Below the pieces are notes generated by a model. It saw only the letters and a program-made list of their open reading frames with translations. It did not search any database and had not been told where the DNA came from. From contig JAFGLV010000033.1 in NCBI GenBank assembly GCA_016927855.1, forward strand, positions 27,602 to 91,601: a stretch of DNA of 64,000 bases, in the 5' to 3' direction. A program made the position numbers and the translations under genes. Positions 16,539 through 27,000 of the stretch are shown one piece after another; the stretch's first letter is position 1, and every line of letters begins with the position of its first letter. Source of the DNA: Sedimentisphaerales bacterium. Its GTDB lineage: Bacteria; Planctomycetota; Phycisphaerae; Sedimentisphaerales; Anaerobacaceae.

Positions 16539-18200
16539 TCAGGGAGACACGATGGGCAGGACGATGTGCGAGGGGTGTTTGGCATCCATGTAGATGGTAT
16601 TGGTCGCTCTTTGCGTGCGGCTGTCGACGCCGGAGGGCTCCCCGGTGTTGGGGTTGGGCTCGAAACGCGGCGCGTTGCTCGACGACAGCGCGACGCGCAC
16701 GCGGTGGCCGGGACTGAACACCAGGCTCGTGGACCACAGATCGATGTCGATCTCGTAGATCTTGCCGGGCTCCATCAGCTCGCTTTTCTCCATCGAATCG
16801 CGATGGCGCATCCGCAGGATGCCGTCCAGCACGATCATGCTGCGACCGTTGGGATAAACGTCGCACAGCTTGGCGGTGAAGTCCGTATCGGTAGCGGTCG
16901 AGGAGACCCAGAGCTTGGCGGTGACGGGACCGGTGACTTCGACGTACCGGTCCAGGATCGGCGAATCGAATACCAGCACGTCGGGCCGGCCCTCGACGCT
17001 GCGCTGATCCTTGGGACCTTTGGCGATCGTCAGGTTGGCTCCGCCGATGGTGGGAACGGGGTTCTGCGGATCGTACTCGACCGAGAGTGACTCGAACAGA
17101 TCTCGGCACGGCCCCAGGCGCAGTTTCCTGTCGGCGTGGAAGTAGATCTTGCGGGCATCGGCGGGAACCGGCCAGTCGACCGCGGCGCGCCAGCGGTTGC
17201 CTGGCGTGTTCGGGTCGTTCGGATCGCCCATCACGAAGTACTGCACGACGGGAATGGCGTCCAGGCCTTGCCCATCGCGTTTCATCCACACGTCGAACCA
17301 GTTCCAGGCGCTAGCGGTCGCCGGCGGTGTCAGATTCGGAAAGACCAGGTCATCGTTGCGCCCGTGGCCATAGGCGTCCATCACCAAACGGCATTTGCCC
17401 CGCGCGCCGGAGTCGCCCTGCTGGTGGATCGTCTGGAAGCTGTTGAGCGTGCCGGCGGTAAAAATATCGTACCAGCCGCCTACGAACATGGTCGGCACAT
17501 TCACGCGCGACGCGACGGACTCGGCATTGAGGGCCTTCCAAAAATCATCGTAATCCGGCTGTTCGCGAACCAGTTTCAGGTTCCGCAGATCGAAGCCCTC
17601 GTTGCCCAACCAGCCTTCGACAAGGGCTCGGCGGAAGGCGCCACCCTGATAGGCGGCCTGATGGTACATGCTGGAGAACGCGACACCGACGTAGCAGCAA
17701 ACCAGGTGCGGCGGCCGGCTGGGAGCCATCATGTTCAGAGCGATACCCGGCGCGCTCATGCCGAAACCGCCGACTTTGCCGTTGGACCACGGCTGGGCCG
17801 CGATCCACTCGACGGTGTCGTAGCCGTCCTTTCGCTCGCCCCAGCCGCCGTGAGTGAAGACCGGGTAGTCCTGCCCTTCGGAATTGAAGCGGCCGCGAAA
17901 GTCCTGCACGACCAGCGCGTAGCCACGCTCGTTCGCCTGCGGCGCCAACTCCTCGACGCTGTCCTTGCCGTACGACGTGCGAACCAGAATCGTTGGCCAA
18001 GGTCCCTCGCCTGTGGGAAGGTAGACGTAGGTCGCGAGCTTCACGCCGTCGCGCATGGGAACCATGACCGTCTGGCTGGACGCCGTTTGGAGTTCCGCCT
18101 TCAGGCGGCCTTGTCCTCCTTCGTCTGAAGGCGGGACTCCGAACAAGCACACCGGCGCCAGAATCACAAGCCACAGGACAAAAATCGCCGAACGTTTCAT
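16539..18200 (-). CDS. CocE/NonD-type alpha/beta hydrolase (X-Pro dipeptidyl-peptidase family), exported
   Basis: The product is 553 residues from the ATG at 18200, after GGAGG. A signal peptide (MKRSAIFVLWLVILAPVCL) opens it. The serine nucleophile is in GGFGMSAPG, the Asp in GGWYDIFTAG and the His in AYGHGRND, giving the triad of the S15/CocE family. An Arg-rich oxyanion-side loop (VVQDFRGRFNSEG) and a C-terminal jelly-roll (from about residue 360) are typical. It hydrolyses esters or proline peptides in the periplasm. Residues about 20-37 are encoded by a palindromic DNA element inserted in frame right after the signal peptide (18089-18140). Confidence 0.88.
   Translation of the reverse strand: MKRSAIFVLWLVILAPVCLFGVPPSDEGGQGRLKAELQTASSQTVMVPMRDGVKLATYVYLPTGEGPWPTILVRTSYGKDSVEELAPQANERGYALVVQDFRGRFNSEGQDYPVFTHGGWGERKDGYDTVEWIAAQPWSNGKVGGFGMSAPGIALNMMAPSRPPHLVCCYVGVAFSSMYHQAAYQGGAFRRALVEGWLGNEGFDLRNLKLVREQPDYDDFWKALNAESVASRVNVPTMFVGGWYDIFTAGTLNSFQTIHQQGDSGARGKCRLVMDAYGHGRNDDLVFPNLTPPATASAWNWFDVWMKRDGQGLDAIPVVQYFVMGDPNDPNTPGNRWRAAVDWPVPADARKIYFHADRKLRLGPCRDLFESLSVEYDPQNPVPTIGGANLTIAKGPKDQRSVEGRPDVLVFDSPILDRYVEVTGPVTAKLWVSSTATDTDFTAKLCDVYPNGRSMIVLDGILRMRHRDSMEKSELMEPGKIYEIDIDLWSTSLVFSPGHRVRVALSSSNAPRFEPNPNTGEPSGVDSRTQRATNTIYMDAKHPSHIVLPIVSP
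18089..18140. repeat. Palindromic element inside the CocE-type gene
   Basis: ggagttccgccttcag (18089-18104) and ctgaaggcgggactcc (18125-18140) form a 16-bp stem with one mismatch and a 20-nt loop. One arm recurs at 50981-51003 with CTGAAGGCGGAACTCCGAAC. It encodes GVPPSDEGG and GRLKAEL in the host gene without breaking the frame. Confidence 0.7.
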
Positions 18201-18425
18201 TTGCAGACCTCCAGACGTGACGCGTGGATCGAAGAGCCACCCTACAGGACTACGCTGGACGCCGTACGGTGGGTTCTCAACCCACGCGTTCGGCCGGTCC
18301 GCGCAATATGGCATCTGGATCAAGGATCAGACCTGCCAGACGGTTTCCAGCCCACCGGTCAGTCACAGGAATTGTACGACCATGTCGCTACGCGTGCAAC
18401 GCTCGATTCGGACGCGAACTGATGC

Positions 18426-19601
18426 TCAGTTCTCGCTCTTGCCTCTGTCCTCGACGAACATATTTCGCAGGTAGACGTGCAGGCTGCCGTCCCAGGGCTT
18501 GGTGCAGATATCGATGTCGCCGTCGGCGTCCACATCGGCGGCTTTGGCTTCGTGACAGCGTTTGCCGTCGAGGACGAGGTGTTCGGTCCAGGCACCCGCC
18601 TTGCTGTCGGTATTCGCCCAGATGTAGCACTTCTGGATCTCCTGCGAGAGCGGACCGCCGCCGGAGAAGACATCAAGGTCGCCGTCGTTGTCGAAGTCCG
18701 CGACGGCCAGCGAGTGGAAGTCCTGGCCGGTATGGTCGGCTGAAATCAGGTGACACGTCCATGCGCGGGCACGACCGGCGTTCTCAAACCAGAACACCCG
18801 GCCGTCGGGAGTGTCGGCCTCCGCTTCGACGATGTCCAGGTCGCCGTCGGCGTCCATATCCGTCACCCAAACCTTGATCGCCAGTCCATATCGCTCCGGC
18901 CGATTGCCGCCGGGCGGGGTCAGGTCCGCGTGCTCGGTCCACTGCCTGCCTTTGCCGTCGGCGTTCTCGAACCAGACGTCGCCGCGCACGACGTCGGCGT
19001 CGCCGTCACCGTCCAGATCGCCGACACCTTGGGGTCCGACGCCTCCGTGGATACCTGTCCCAATGCGGTGCTCAGTCCATTTCGCCCTCGGGTCGGCCGG
19101 GGTGCTGTACCAGACGGTCAGGCCGTGCTCGCCCTGATCGCTGCAGGCGACGACGTCGAGCTTGCCGTCACCGTCGATGTCGGCCGCGACGTCGTCGTGA
19201 CAAACGATCGTGCCGCTCTCGAAGGGCTCGAACGGCTCGCTGCGGGGCTTGCCTGTGTTGCGGTACCATCCCGTCCCGCAGAATTGATCGATCCAGCCGT
19301 CACCGTCGATATCGAAGGCGCAGCCGCCGACGTCGGTCCGATTGCCCTGGCCCAGGTCGTGCCGAATCCACTCGTCCGGTCCGACGTATTCGAACCACCA
19401 CGTGCGCGTCCGCTCGCCGACGACCCAGTCGAGGCCGCCGTCCTTGTCGATATCGACCAGCGAGGTCTGTCCCATCTGCCGGCCGATCTCGGCGATCTCG
19501 TGGTACTCGAAGCGGGGCATGGTGCCCGCCCACGAAGCACCGAGGACGAGATTCAGCACGATGAATGATAGCGACACTGTCCAGACATGCGCACGAGCCA
19601 T
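18426..19601 (-). CDS. Exported FG-GAP/VCBS repeat protein
   Basis: The product is 391 residues. I chose the ATG at 19601, which has the better spacing from GGAAGG; an ATG two codons upstream is possible. A signal peptide (MARAHVWTVSLSFIVLNL) is followed by seven Ca-binding loops of the form DxDxDG: DIDKDGGLD, DIDGDGWID, DIDGDGKLD, DLDGDGDAD, DMDADGDLD, DFDNDGDLD and DVDADGDID. These make a beta-propeller like integrin alpha chains. No catalytic motif is seen. A binding or adhesive role outside the cell is likely. It lies after the CocE-type gene's promoter side on the same strand, 225 bp away. Confidence 0.85.
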   Translation of the reverse strand: MARAHVWTVSLSFIVLNLVLGASWAGTMPRFEYHEIAEIGRQMGQTSLVDIDKDGGLDWVVGERTRTWWFEYVGPDEWIRHDLGQGNRTDVGGCAFDIDGDGWIDQFCGTGWYRNTGKPRSEPFEPFESGTIVCHDDVAADIDGDGKLDVVACSDQGEHGLTVWYSTPADPRAKWTEHRIGTGIHGGVGPQGVGDLDGDGDADVVRGDVWFENADGKGRQWTEHADLTPPGGNRPERYGLAIKVWVTDMDADGDLDIVEAEADTPDGRVFWFENAGRARAWTCHLISADHTGQDFHSLAVADFDNDGDLDVFSGGGPLSQEIQKCYIWANTDSKAGAWTEHLVLDGKRCHEAKAADVDADGDIDICTKPWDGSLHVYLRNMFVEDRGKSEN

Positions 19602-19697
19602 AGTCATTCCCTTCCTGCACAGGCATTTGCCGTCGGGTCACCCTATCGACCGACAGCATAACAGACCCGTTCCGAAGGTGAAAGCCATGGGTTGCGC

Positions 19698-19722
19698 GTA
19701 GGGGCGAATAATCATTCGCCCT
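19698..19722. repeat. Dispersed palindrome GTAGGGGCGAATAATCATTC...
   Basis: This 25-bp palindromic sequence recurs at 44152-44176 with one difference. A related GTAGGGGCAACC form occurs near 10920. It sits in the 290-bp region between the FG-GAP and ABC genes, which otherwise shows nothing. Confidence 0.7.
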
Positions 19723-19891
19723 CAGCGCTCGATGGGGTCTATCGAGACGCAACATCTCGCGTCTCCACGCGACCGAGGCTCTACAGCGCTTGCCGCGAAG
19801 AACGCCTGACGGCATCACGACGAACATCTTGCCAAATCCCTGCCCAATGGTTATGTTCTGCGGAGCAGCCAGAGAGTGCAGGAGTGTGCCT

Positions 19892-20605
19892 GTGAGTATG
19901 GATGCCAACGGCTTCATTCAAACCCACGACCTGACCAAGACCTATTCGACAGGTTCGGTCGAGGTGGTGGCGCTGCGCGAGGTGAGTCTGTCGGTCGGAC
20001 AGGGTTGCTTCGTCGGCGTAACGGGCACATCGGGCTCAGGCAAATCCACGCTCATGAACCTTCTGGGCGGCCTGGACACGCCGACCTCGGGAAGCATTTC
20101 CGTGGAAGGCCGCTTGATCTCCGAGTTGAGCAACGCGGAACTGGCGCTGTTTCGGCGCAACACGGTGGGGATGATCTTCCAGTCCTTCAACCTCGTGCCT
20201 TCCTACTCGGCGCTCGAGAACGTGACGCTGCCTTTGCTTTTCGCGGGTGTCGCCAAGAGCCGGCGCCGTCGGCAAGCGGCGGAGCTGCTCGAGTCGGTCG
20301 GTCTGGGCGCCAGGAGCAGTCATCGGCCCAGCGAGCTGTCCGGCGGCGAGCAGCAGCGCGTCGCGATCGCTCGCGCGCTGGTCAATCGGCCGCGCATCCT
20401 GCTGGCCGACGAGCCGACCGGCAACCTCGACAGCAAGACCTCGCGCCAGATCGTGCAACTCCTCGCGGACCTGCGCGCCGCACAAGGGCTGACCATCGTG
20501 ATGATCTCGCACGAGGAAGCCATGCTGCGCGAGTTCGCCGACGAGATCGTGTACCTCCAGGACGGCGCCGTTCGCTCACTGGAGACGCTGAGACCAACGC
20601 CATGA
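19892..20605 (+). CDS. ABC transporter ATP-binding protein, MacB/LolD type
   Basis: The product is 237 residues. AGGAG lies 7 bp before the GTG at 19892; the ATG at 19898 is the alternative. Walker A GTSGSGKST, Q-loop FQSFNL, signature LSGGEQQRVAIARAL, Walker B ILLADEPTGNLD and switch His in ISHEE are intact. The sequence GxxxLDxPTSGSI is typical of the MacB/LolD/FtsE group, which power export or lipoprotein release rather than import. Its stop overlaps the permease start by four bases (ATGA), so the two are translated together and form one transporter. Confidence 0.93.
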   Translation: MSMDANGFIQTHDLTKTYSTGSVEVVALREVSLSVGQGCFVGVTGTSGSGKSTLMNLLGGLDTPTSGSISVEGRLISELSNAELALFRRNTVGMIFQSFNLVPSYSALENVTLPLLFAGVAKSRRRRQAAELLESVGLGARSSHRPSELSGGEQQRVAIARALVNRPRILLADEPTGNLDSKTSRQIVQLLADLRAAQGLTIVMISHEEAMLREFADEIVYLQDGAVRSLETLRPTP

Positions 20606-21972
20606 GAACGCCGGACTATATCGAACAGGCCTGGGCCAACCTGTGGAAGAAGAAACTTCGCACGTTTCTGACCACGTGCGGCGTCGTGATCGGTATCGGC
20701 GCGCTGGTGACCATGTTCGCTTTCGGTCAAGGCGTCCAGCGCAATATCAAGAAGCAGTTCGAAGAACTGGAGCTGTTCAACTACATCACCGCTTCCGTCT
20801 CGACCCGACGCCACCCCGGCCAGGCGGAGTTCGATCCCGACGGCGTCCCGATGGATCATAGACCGGCTGATGCCAACGAGCGGGCCGAGCCGTTGGACGC
20901 GCAGGCGTTGCGCGAGATCATGCGAATTCCGGGGGTCGAGGCGGCTTTCCCCGAGATGAAGTTCCCCGCCCAGGTCCAGCTTGGCGACGACGAGCAATTC
21001 ACCCTCGTCCAGGTCCTCTCCGCCGACGCGGCCAACTCCGGACTGATCGCGCTCCGCGCGGGCGAGCCTTACGCGACCGACGAACCTAACGAAGTCATCA
21101 TCAGCGACATGATGCTCCGCCGGCTGGACCTGCGCGAACCCGAGAGCGCGATCGGCAAGCAGCTCGATATCCGCACGCTCGTGCTCGACTTGAGCTTGGG
21201 CAACCTGATGCGTATCGCCTTCCTCCGCGGCGGCCAAAGCCTGCCGATCTCGAACCGCACCTACAGTTTCACCATCGTCGGCGTCGCCGAGCGCATGGGC
21301 ATGAGCGGGCCGCTGCCGATCCGTAGCGACGTGATGATCCCGCCGGGACCGGCTGAGGGCATGAAGAAACTCGAGTTGACCAGCATCTGGGACTTCTTCC
21401 AGCCCAGCGACAAGCCTGGCACATACTCGACGGTGAGCGTGAAGGTCGCGTCGCCCAGCGACATCCCGGCCGTCGAGCAGAAGCTCCACGAGCGCGGCCT
21501 GCGCACGTTCGCTCTCATCGACCAAATGGACCAGATGCAGACGGCGTTCATCATCATGGATGTGTTCCTACTGGCGGTCGGGATGATCGGCATCACGGTC
21601 GCGTCGCTGGGGATCGTCAATACGATGGTCATGTCCATCCTGGAGCGCTACCGGGAGATCGGCATCATGAAGGCGGTTGGCGCCACGAACGGCGACGTCC
21701 AGCGCATCTTCTTCTACGAGTCCGGCATGATCGGCCTGCTGGGCGGTGTGTTCGGCCTGCTGCTGGCGCGGGTCGTCAGCTTCGTCATCAACCAGGTCAT
21801 CAATGGCGTTGCCTCTGGTCAGGGCGTCCCGTTTATCCACTACTTCGATTTCTCCTGGTGGCTCTGCCTGGCCGCGATCCTGTTCTCGATCCTGGTCAGC
21901 CTGCTGGCCGGCGTCTATCCCACGCTCCGCGCCGCTCGCGTCGATCCCGTCGTCGCGCTGCGCCACGACTGA
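20602..21972 (+). CDS. ABC transporter permease, MacB/FtsX family
   Basis: The product is 456 residues. It starts in the ATGA overlap with the ATPase gene. An N-terminal membrane helix (LTTCGVVIGIGALVTMFAFG) is followed by a large periplasmic MacB_PCD domain (about residues 50-310). Three further helices form the FtsX domain at the C-terminus, around LLAVGMIGITVASLGIVNTM, IGLLGGVFGLLLARVVSFVI and LCLAAILFSILVSLLAGVYP. YREIGIMKAVGAT is the usual coupling segment. Together with the ATPase it makes a mechanotransmission-type exporter whose substrate is unknown. No membrane-fusion protein gene is next to it. Confidence 0.92.
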   Translation: MRTPDYIEQAWANLWKKKLRTFLTTCGVVIGIGALVTMFAFGQGVQRNIKKQFEELELFNYITASVSTRRHPGQAEFDPDGVPMDHRPADANERAEPLDAQALREIMRIPGVEAAFPEMKFPAQVQLGDDEQFTLVQVLSADAANSGLIALRAGEPYATDEPNEVIISDMMLRRLDLREPESAIGKQLDIRTLVLDLSLGNLMRIAFLRGGQSLPISNRTYSFTIVGVAERMGMSGPLPIRSDVMIPPGPAEGMKKLELTSIWDFFQPSDKPGTYSTVSVKVASPSDIPAVEQKLHERGLRTFALIDQMDQMQTAFIIMDVFLLAVGMIGITVASLGIVNTMVMSILERYREIGIMKAVGATNGDVQRIFFYESGMIGLLGGVFGLLLARVVSFVINQVINGVASGQGVPFIHYFDFSWWLCLAAILFSILVSLLAGVYPTLRAARVDPVVALRHD

Positions 21973-22165
21973 TCGCAGCGCCTGCGCGATCCGCGCGTAA
22001 CCGGCCGCGGCGTTCAAAGACGCAAGAACGGGAAACGCTGTCAGGTTATCCGTTGCCTCGACCGAGGTGGGCTGCTATCATGTTGCCGCCGGACGGAGGA
22101 GAAGCCGAATCGCAAGGCTGTGCCGTCTCGCGCCTTAGGCCGGTGCGTGACGTTGGGAGGTCAAC

Positions 22166-22399
22166 ATGGAGGCATTCTTGAAATTCGCCGCAACGATTGC
22201 GCCGTTTGTCGTCCTGGTCAACTGCATCCTGCTCGCCTTGCTGATGAGGAAGGCCGAGCGGTTCGAGAAGGCGATCGGCAAGTATGAGAACAGAGAGCTT
22301 CTCAGATTGGAGAAGGACACCATGGAAGCTCTGACGCTCCTGCGAACCGGAAAGACCGAAGAAGCTGAGGGAATCGCGGAGAGAATGCTCAATTCATAG
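22166..22399 (+). CDS. Small single-pass membrane protein
   Basis: The product is 77 residues. GGGAGGTC lies 6 bp before the ATG. Residues about 7-27 form one membrane helix (FAATIAPFVVLVNCILLALL). The rest is a charged, helical cytoplasmic tail. I do not recognise the family. It is 193 bp after the ABC permease and 53 bp before another small membrane protein, probably one transcript with the latter. Confidence 0.65.
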   Translation: MEAFLKFAATIAPFVVLVNCILLALLMRKAERFEKAIGKYENRELLRLEKDTMEALTLLRTGKTEEAEGIAERMLNS

Positions 22400-22452
22400 C
22401 GTGCCGCCGAAGGTCGCGCAGTGTACGTCGCGGCCGCTATCAAGGGAGGATC

Positions 22453-22959
22453 ATGCGGTTCTGGCCATCGGATTCGTTCGAGATTGACACCACGTTGTCG
22501 CGCGAGGACATCATCACGCATCTGAATTCCTCGGTCCAGCCTGGAAAGCCCTTCCGGTTCTTCCCTTCCTCAGCGGGCCATAAGAACTTCCGAGGCCAGA
22601 TATCTCAAGACGGTTTCAAGATCAGTCGCACCATCGACTACGCGAACTCGTTTCTGTCCGTCATCACGGACCGGTTTCTGCCCGGCCAATCGGGAACCAA
22701 GGTCGCCGTGCACATGAGCCTTCACCCCTTCGTGGGCGGATTCATGTACGTATGGTTTGGAGGCATCGGCCTGGGTTTCGTTGTCACCATGTTCGGCCTG
22801 TTCAGCGGGAGAGTTGCGGCGTTCCCGATAGTGTTGATCCCTTCCGCAATGCTCGTGTTTGGCTGGGCTCTTGCCTCAGGGTGTTTCTGGTTCGAGGCGA
22901 GAAGACAGAAACCGGTGCTGATTCAGATGTTTCGAGCATGGGAGACAAGTCAAGGCTGA
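22453..22959 (+). CDS. Hypothetical two-helix membrane protein
   Basis: The product is 168 residues with AAGGGAGGATC before the ATG. An N-terminal soluble part (about 95 residues) looks like a small alpha/beta domain, with SFLSVITDRFLPGQSGTKVA near its end. Two membrane helices follow (FMYVWFGGIGLGFVVTMFG, FPIVLIPSAMLVFGWALASG), then a short tail. I do not recognise a family. Strong ribosome site, coding-like composition and membrane pattern support it as real. Confidence 0.7.
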   Translation: MRFWPSDSFEIDTTLSREDIITHLNSSVQPGKPFRFFPSSAGHKNFRGQISQDGFKISRTIDYANSFLSVITDRFLPGQSGTKVAVHMSLHPFVGGFMYVWFGGIGLGFVVTMFGLFSGRVAAFPIVLIPSAMLVFGWALASGCFWFEARRQKPVLIQMFRAWETSQG

Positions 22960-23020
22960 GGACGCGCTCTCCGTAGTGCGGTCCCGCGTCGCCTCGTTGG
23001 CCCCATAGGTCCAACAAGGC

Positions 23021-23800
23021 CTATTCCGCCAGGGCGCTGACCTGTGCGGCGCGAGGGCCGGGACGCCGGAGGGCGCGCTCGAGGTCGGCCGGGTCGTAGG
23101 TAAAGGTCTGGATGCGAGAGCGCGTCCCGTGGATGGTGGCGCCGGTGTTGTGGAAGCGCAGGCCACCCCAGGGATAATCGGTCAGCGGCCGGTGCGTGTG
23201 GCCACAGTAGACGTCGCGCACGTCGTCGAAGGCGGAACCCAGTTCCAGGCGGAGGTAGTTCGTCACACCAGTGGCAAGACGCTGTGTCGGCACGAGCTCG
23301 TGGATCATGCGCGGAATACGAGACCACGTGACGAGGAAATAAACCGCGTGAGCCCACCGCCGGCGGTGCGGCGGCTTGTGCCAGCGAGCGCGATAGGCAG
23401 CCAGTTGTCCCGGCGTGTGGCATTCCCGCACGTCGCCGTGCAGGAACACCTTCTGGCCCAGCCTCAAGTAGTGCGGCTCCCAGGCAAGGTTATCGTAGCG
23501 CTGCGACAGCTCCGTCAGCAGGTTCTCGTAGGCCGGCAAGCTGTCATGGTTACCGGTGATGAAGACGAACTGGCAGTGGGGATGCCGCACAACGAGACGG
23601 CTGATCCAATTCTCGGCGTACTCCAACGACCGGCCCAGGCGACGATACCGCGACCAGCGGAAGTCGAAGATATCGCCATTGAGCACGAACAGCCCGGCGT
23701 CCGAGGCAGCGCAGTGCAGACGTGGCATCAGCCGTCCGGCGGAACTGCGGTTGGTCAGCAGGTGCAGGTCGGATACGGTATGACCTTTGGCTATGTGCAT
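23021..23800 (-). CDS. Calcineurin-like metallophosphoesterase
   Basis: The product is about 259 residues. Motifs of the di-metal phosphoesterase fold are in order: VSDLHLL, LNGDIFDFRW, FITGNHDSLPAYENL, FLHGDVRE and CGHTHRPL. The arrangement resembles UDP-2,3-diacylglucosamine hydrolase (LpxH-like) proteins, but specificity is not certain. The start at 23800 places VSDLH near the N-terminus; an upstream ATG at 23887 has a better AGAGG ribosome site and would add 29 residues. No signal peptide is seen, so it is cytoplasmic. Confidence 0.85.
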   Translation of the reverse strand: MHIAKGHTVSDLHLLTNRSSAGRLMPRLHCAASDAGLFVLNGDIFDFRWSRYRRLGRSLEYAENWISRLVVRHPHCQFVFITGNHDSLPAYENLLTELSQRYDNLAWEPHYLRLGQKVFLHGDVRECHTPGQLAAYRARWHKPPHRRRWAHAVYFLVTWSRIPRMIHELVPTQRLATGVTNYLRLELGSAFDDVRDVYCGHTHRPLTDYPWGGLRFHNTGATIHGTRSRIQTFTYDPADLERALRRPGPRAAQVSALAE

Positions 23801-24005
23801 GGCGGTGTTTACGTCCTGTCGTCGAGCCAGTTCGATCCGCCCGGCGAGAATAGCTCCTGTCGGTCCCACAGGACGCATACGTCCCATGAATCGAGCCTCT
23901 GATTCTATCAAAACCAGCCAGCCCAATCAAGCCCGATCTGCCGCCAAACCATGGCAAAGGCGCTGGCCGATATGCGGCGGAAAACTTCCTTGGCCGGCAC
24001 CCGGC

Positions 24006-27000
24006 TCAGGGATCGGTAGTGGGTTCGCCAGCAACGTTTGAACGCAGCTCCGTGCCTCGCTGGCCCCCATGCCGGCGCAGCATCCGGGCCACGGGTTCGT
24101 AGCCAAGCCGTTCGGCCATGTCCAGGGCTGTTATCCTCCCACTCGCTCGGGCGTTGACCTCGGCTCCGTGCTTGAGCAGGGCTTCCACCACGAACGCCTG
24201 CTGCTCGGACGCCTTGAGGTGCACCTCGGCTGAATACGTCAGATCGATGTCGGCATCCTCGGGCAACAGCGCCTTGAGCACTTCGCGGTGACCGTTCGCC
24301 GACACGACGAAATGGAGAGGGGTCACGTCGTCATTCGCTCTGACATTCACGTCGGCGCCACACTCGACCAGAAGCTCAACCATCTCCGGCGCCACGACCT
24401 GGTGGATCACCCTCATGCCATCTCTATTGGCCGCGTTGACATGGGCTCCGCTGTTCAGCAGCAGCCTGGCCAGGTCCAGATGGTTCTTACGAACGGCCCA
24501 GTGCAGGGGCGACGCGACCTGCGCGTCGGCATCGACGTCGGCGCCGCGTTCCAATAGCACCTCGGCAACGTTCAGGTGGTTGCAGTATGCCGCCCAGTGA
24601 AGCAATGTGAGATGTCCCACGCTGTCACGCAGCACTTCCGGACTCTCCCGCAGCCAGGCTGCAACCGCCTGTGAGTCACCTCGCATGGCGTCGGCAAAGA
24701 CGTCAAACTGTGCTCCCTTCTCGATCAGCAACCGCTCGATCTCGGGGCGTTTGTGAAGAACGGCAAACAGCAGCGGCGTCATCTGTTCGCGCGTCCTGGC
24801 ATGTATGTCGGCGCCGGCATCGAGCAGGAGCCTCGCTATCTCCGTGTATCCAAAGCGCGCTGCGAGCAACAAAGGAGTCCACCCGGTCGATGTTGCACTG
24901 TTGACATCGGCACCACGTTCGATCAGCAGCTCGACGGTTTCCGTCTGACCCAGGCGTGCGCCAACAAACAAAGGTGTCCCCCAAGTCCCTCCGTGAAGGT
25001 TGACGTCAGCGCCTGCGCGGATGAGCAACGACGCGACTTCGACCTGCCCCGATCTGAGGGCCACGTAGAGCGCCGTCTGCCCTTCGCCGTCGGCGGCATC
25101 GATCGGTGTCCCCTGCTCGATCAAGCGGCGCGCCGTCTGCACGTCGCCGCGTTGCGCCGCCTCGTGGAGGGCCTCTATACTTTCCGCTCGCAGATCGCCC
25201 GCGGGCTGGGCTTCGTCCGGTGAGACGTCCTCGTTCTTGAAGCGGATCTGCGGCGTCTCTCGGCCCAGGCGCCGGCAGGTCGCCCGCAACGCCAGGCGGA
25301 ACTCGTCAGGTTTCATGAACTCAACGTGCGAGTCCAGAAACAGGACGTTGACCCCATCCTCACAGAACGCGGGATTGTCGTACGCGACGACGTTGCGGGG
25401 TGACATCATCGTCGTCTGGCCGGCGATGTAGATATAGCTGGGACCTTTGAAACCCTCGGGTTTGAGCTTGGATTCCAGCGACTTTGGAGATACTTGCACT
25501 TCCCGGACGAGCGTTTCCAGGTCCGGCGGCAGTCTGTCCTCGTGGTCATTGGCATAAATCAGGCATGCCTTACCGATGCCGGAGAGATTGGTGCCTGAGG
25601 TCATCCGGAAGGCAAGCTGCCGCACCCGAGCCAGCGCCGGCATCAGAATGCCCATTCCCAGCGCCCCGCCGGCAGTCGTCTGGAGGCTGACATCGAGGCC
25701 CGGTCCCTGGTAATGCGAGTAGAGCCCGTCCGACTTCAGATAGACGTACTCGCAAGTGGGTTGCATGTCTGCGAAGATGTGGTCCAGCGACGGCAACACC
25801 ACCGGCAACCTCACCTGCTTCTGCATCGCCATCATGACCATCATCTGCCACAACGGTTGCATCTGTATCATCGCCTGCCGGAATTGGACCGCGGAGTCCG
25901 TGTACCGCAGCCCCAGCAGCCTGTCGGGCAGATTCGCGGCGACCTTCTGATAGCCCTCCGCGCCGGGCAGGGCGCCGTCCCCTTCGCTTTTTGGAACGAT
26001 CCGTGCGATCCCCCTCTTGCACAAGGCGGTATTCGAGCCGATAACCAACTGGTCTTCGACAATGGCCCATGACGGCATCACTCCCGCTAGGGCTAGTGCC
26101 GAGCTGGCCCAGATGCGGATGGTGTGCCCTGCCCCATCGGTCTGCGAACCGGTCTGGAGCACACCTTCGGCTTTGGCATTGACGAACTCACTGATTCTTA
26201 CCATTGTCTCTTCGAAAAGCCTGGCGTCGGCCACCTTTGCCACCGCCACAAAACCACCCATCGGCGCGTCAAGCATCTTTCCTGCCGGATACGCGTAAAG
26301 GACAACTGGACCAGCGGCGCTCTTCAGCAGTCCATCACGAATGCGGAATCCGGACTGCGCCTCCAGCTGGGCGAGACCTCGTTGGGCCCTCGGGCAAACG
26401 TCTTGGGGAGAGATCGTCTTGATGACTTTCATGATCACATCATAGACCGCGGCCAAGTCGCAGTTGAACGCCGTGGCGGTGACCGCTTGAGCATCGGCCA
26501 GCGACAACGCCGACGACTCTATCGGTCCCAGAGCAGCGAGCAGACCCGTTCTGGGCTCCGGGACCTCCATGTACGCGTCGCTGACGAGGTCCGGCCCGGC
26601 AAAGCCCGCGCGCATGAATGCGACCCCAAGGTCAGCAAGCCCAAGATCCGCGAGGGCCGCTTTGACGACGCCAAATGTCTCGGCGCCACCCTGCTGGGCA
26701 ACGATGGCCTCAATCACACGCAGCGTCCTGGCGTGGTCGTAGTACGCCGCGAGAACGTCACCGTGACCGGGGACCTTCCGCACGTAAGGCGGGACGGTCG
26801 CGCGAGGCGATGCCAGGTGCTTCACCGCCAACCCGTCAACGTCGTTGGCTGCGATCACCAGGTACGTGCCTACCCAGCCCCAGTACAGAGGGACATCATC
26901 GTCATCCCGCAGGCGGCGGAGGCGCAGGGAGCCGATCTCCGTCTCGACAATCTCGTCTTCTCCCAAGGCAGCCTCGGCCCGGTTGACCAGCCCGACCAGC

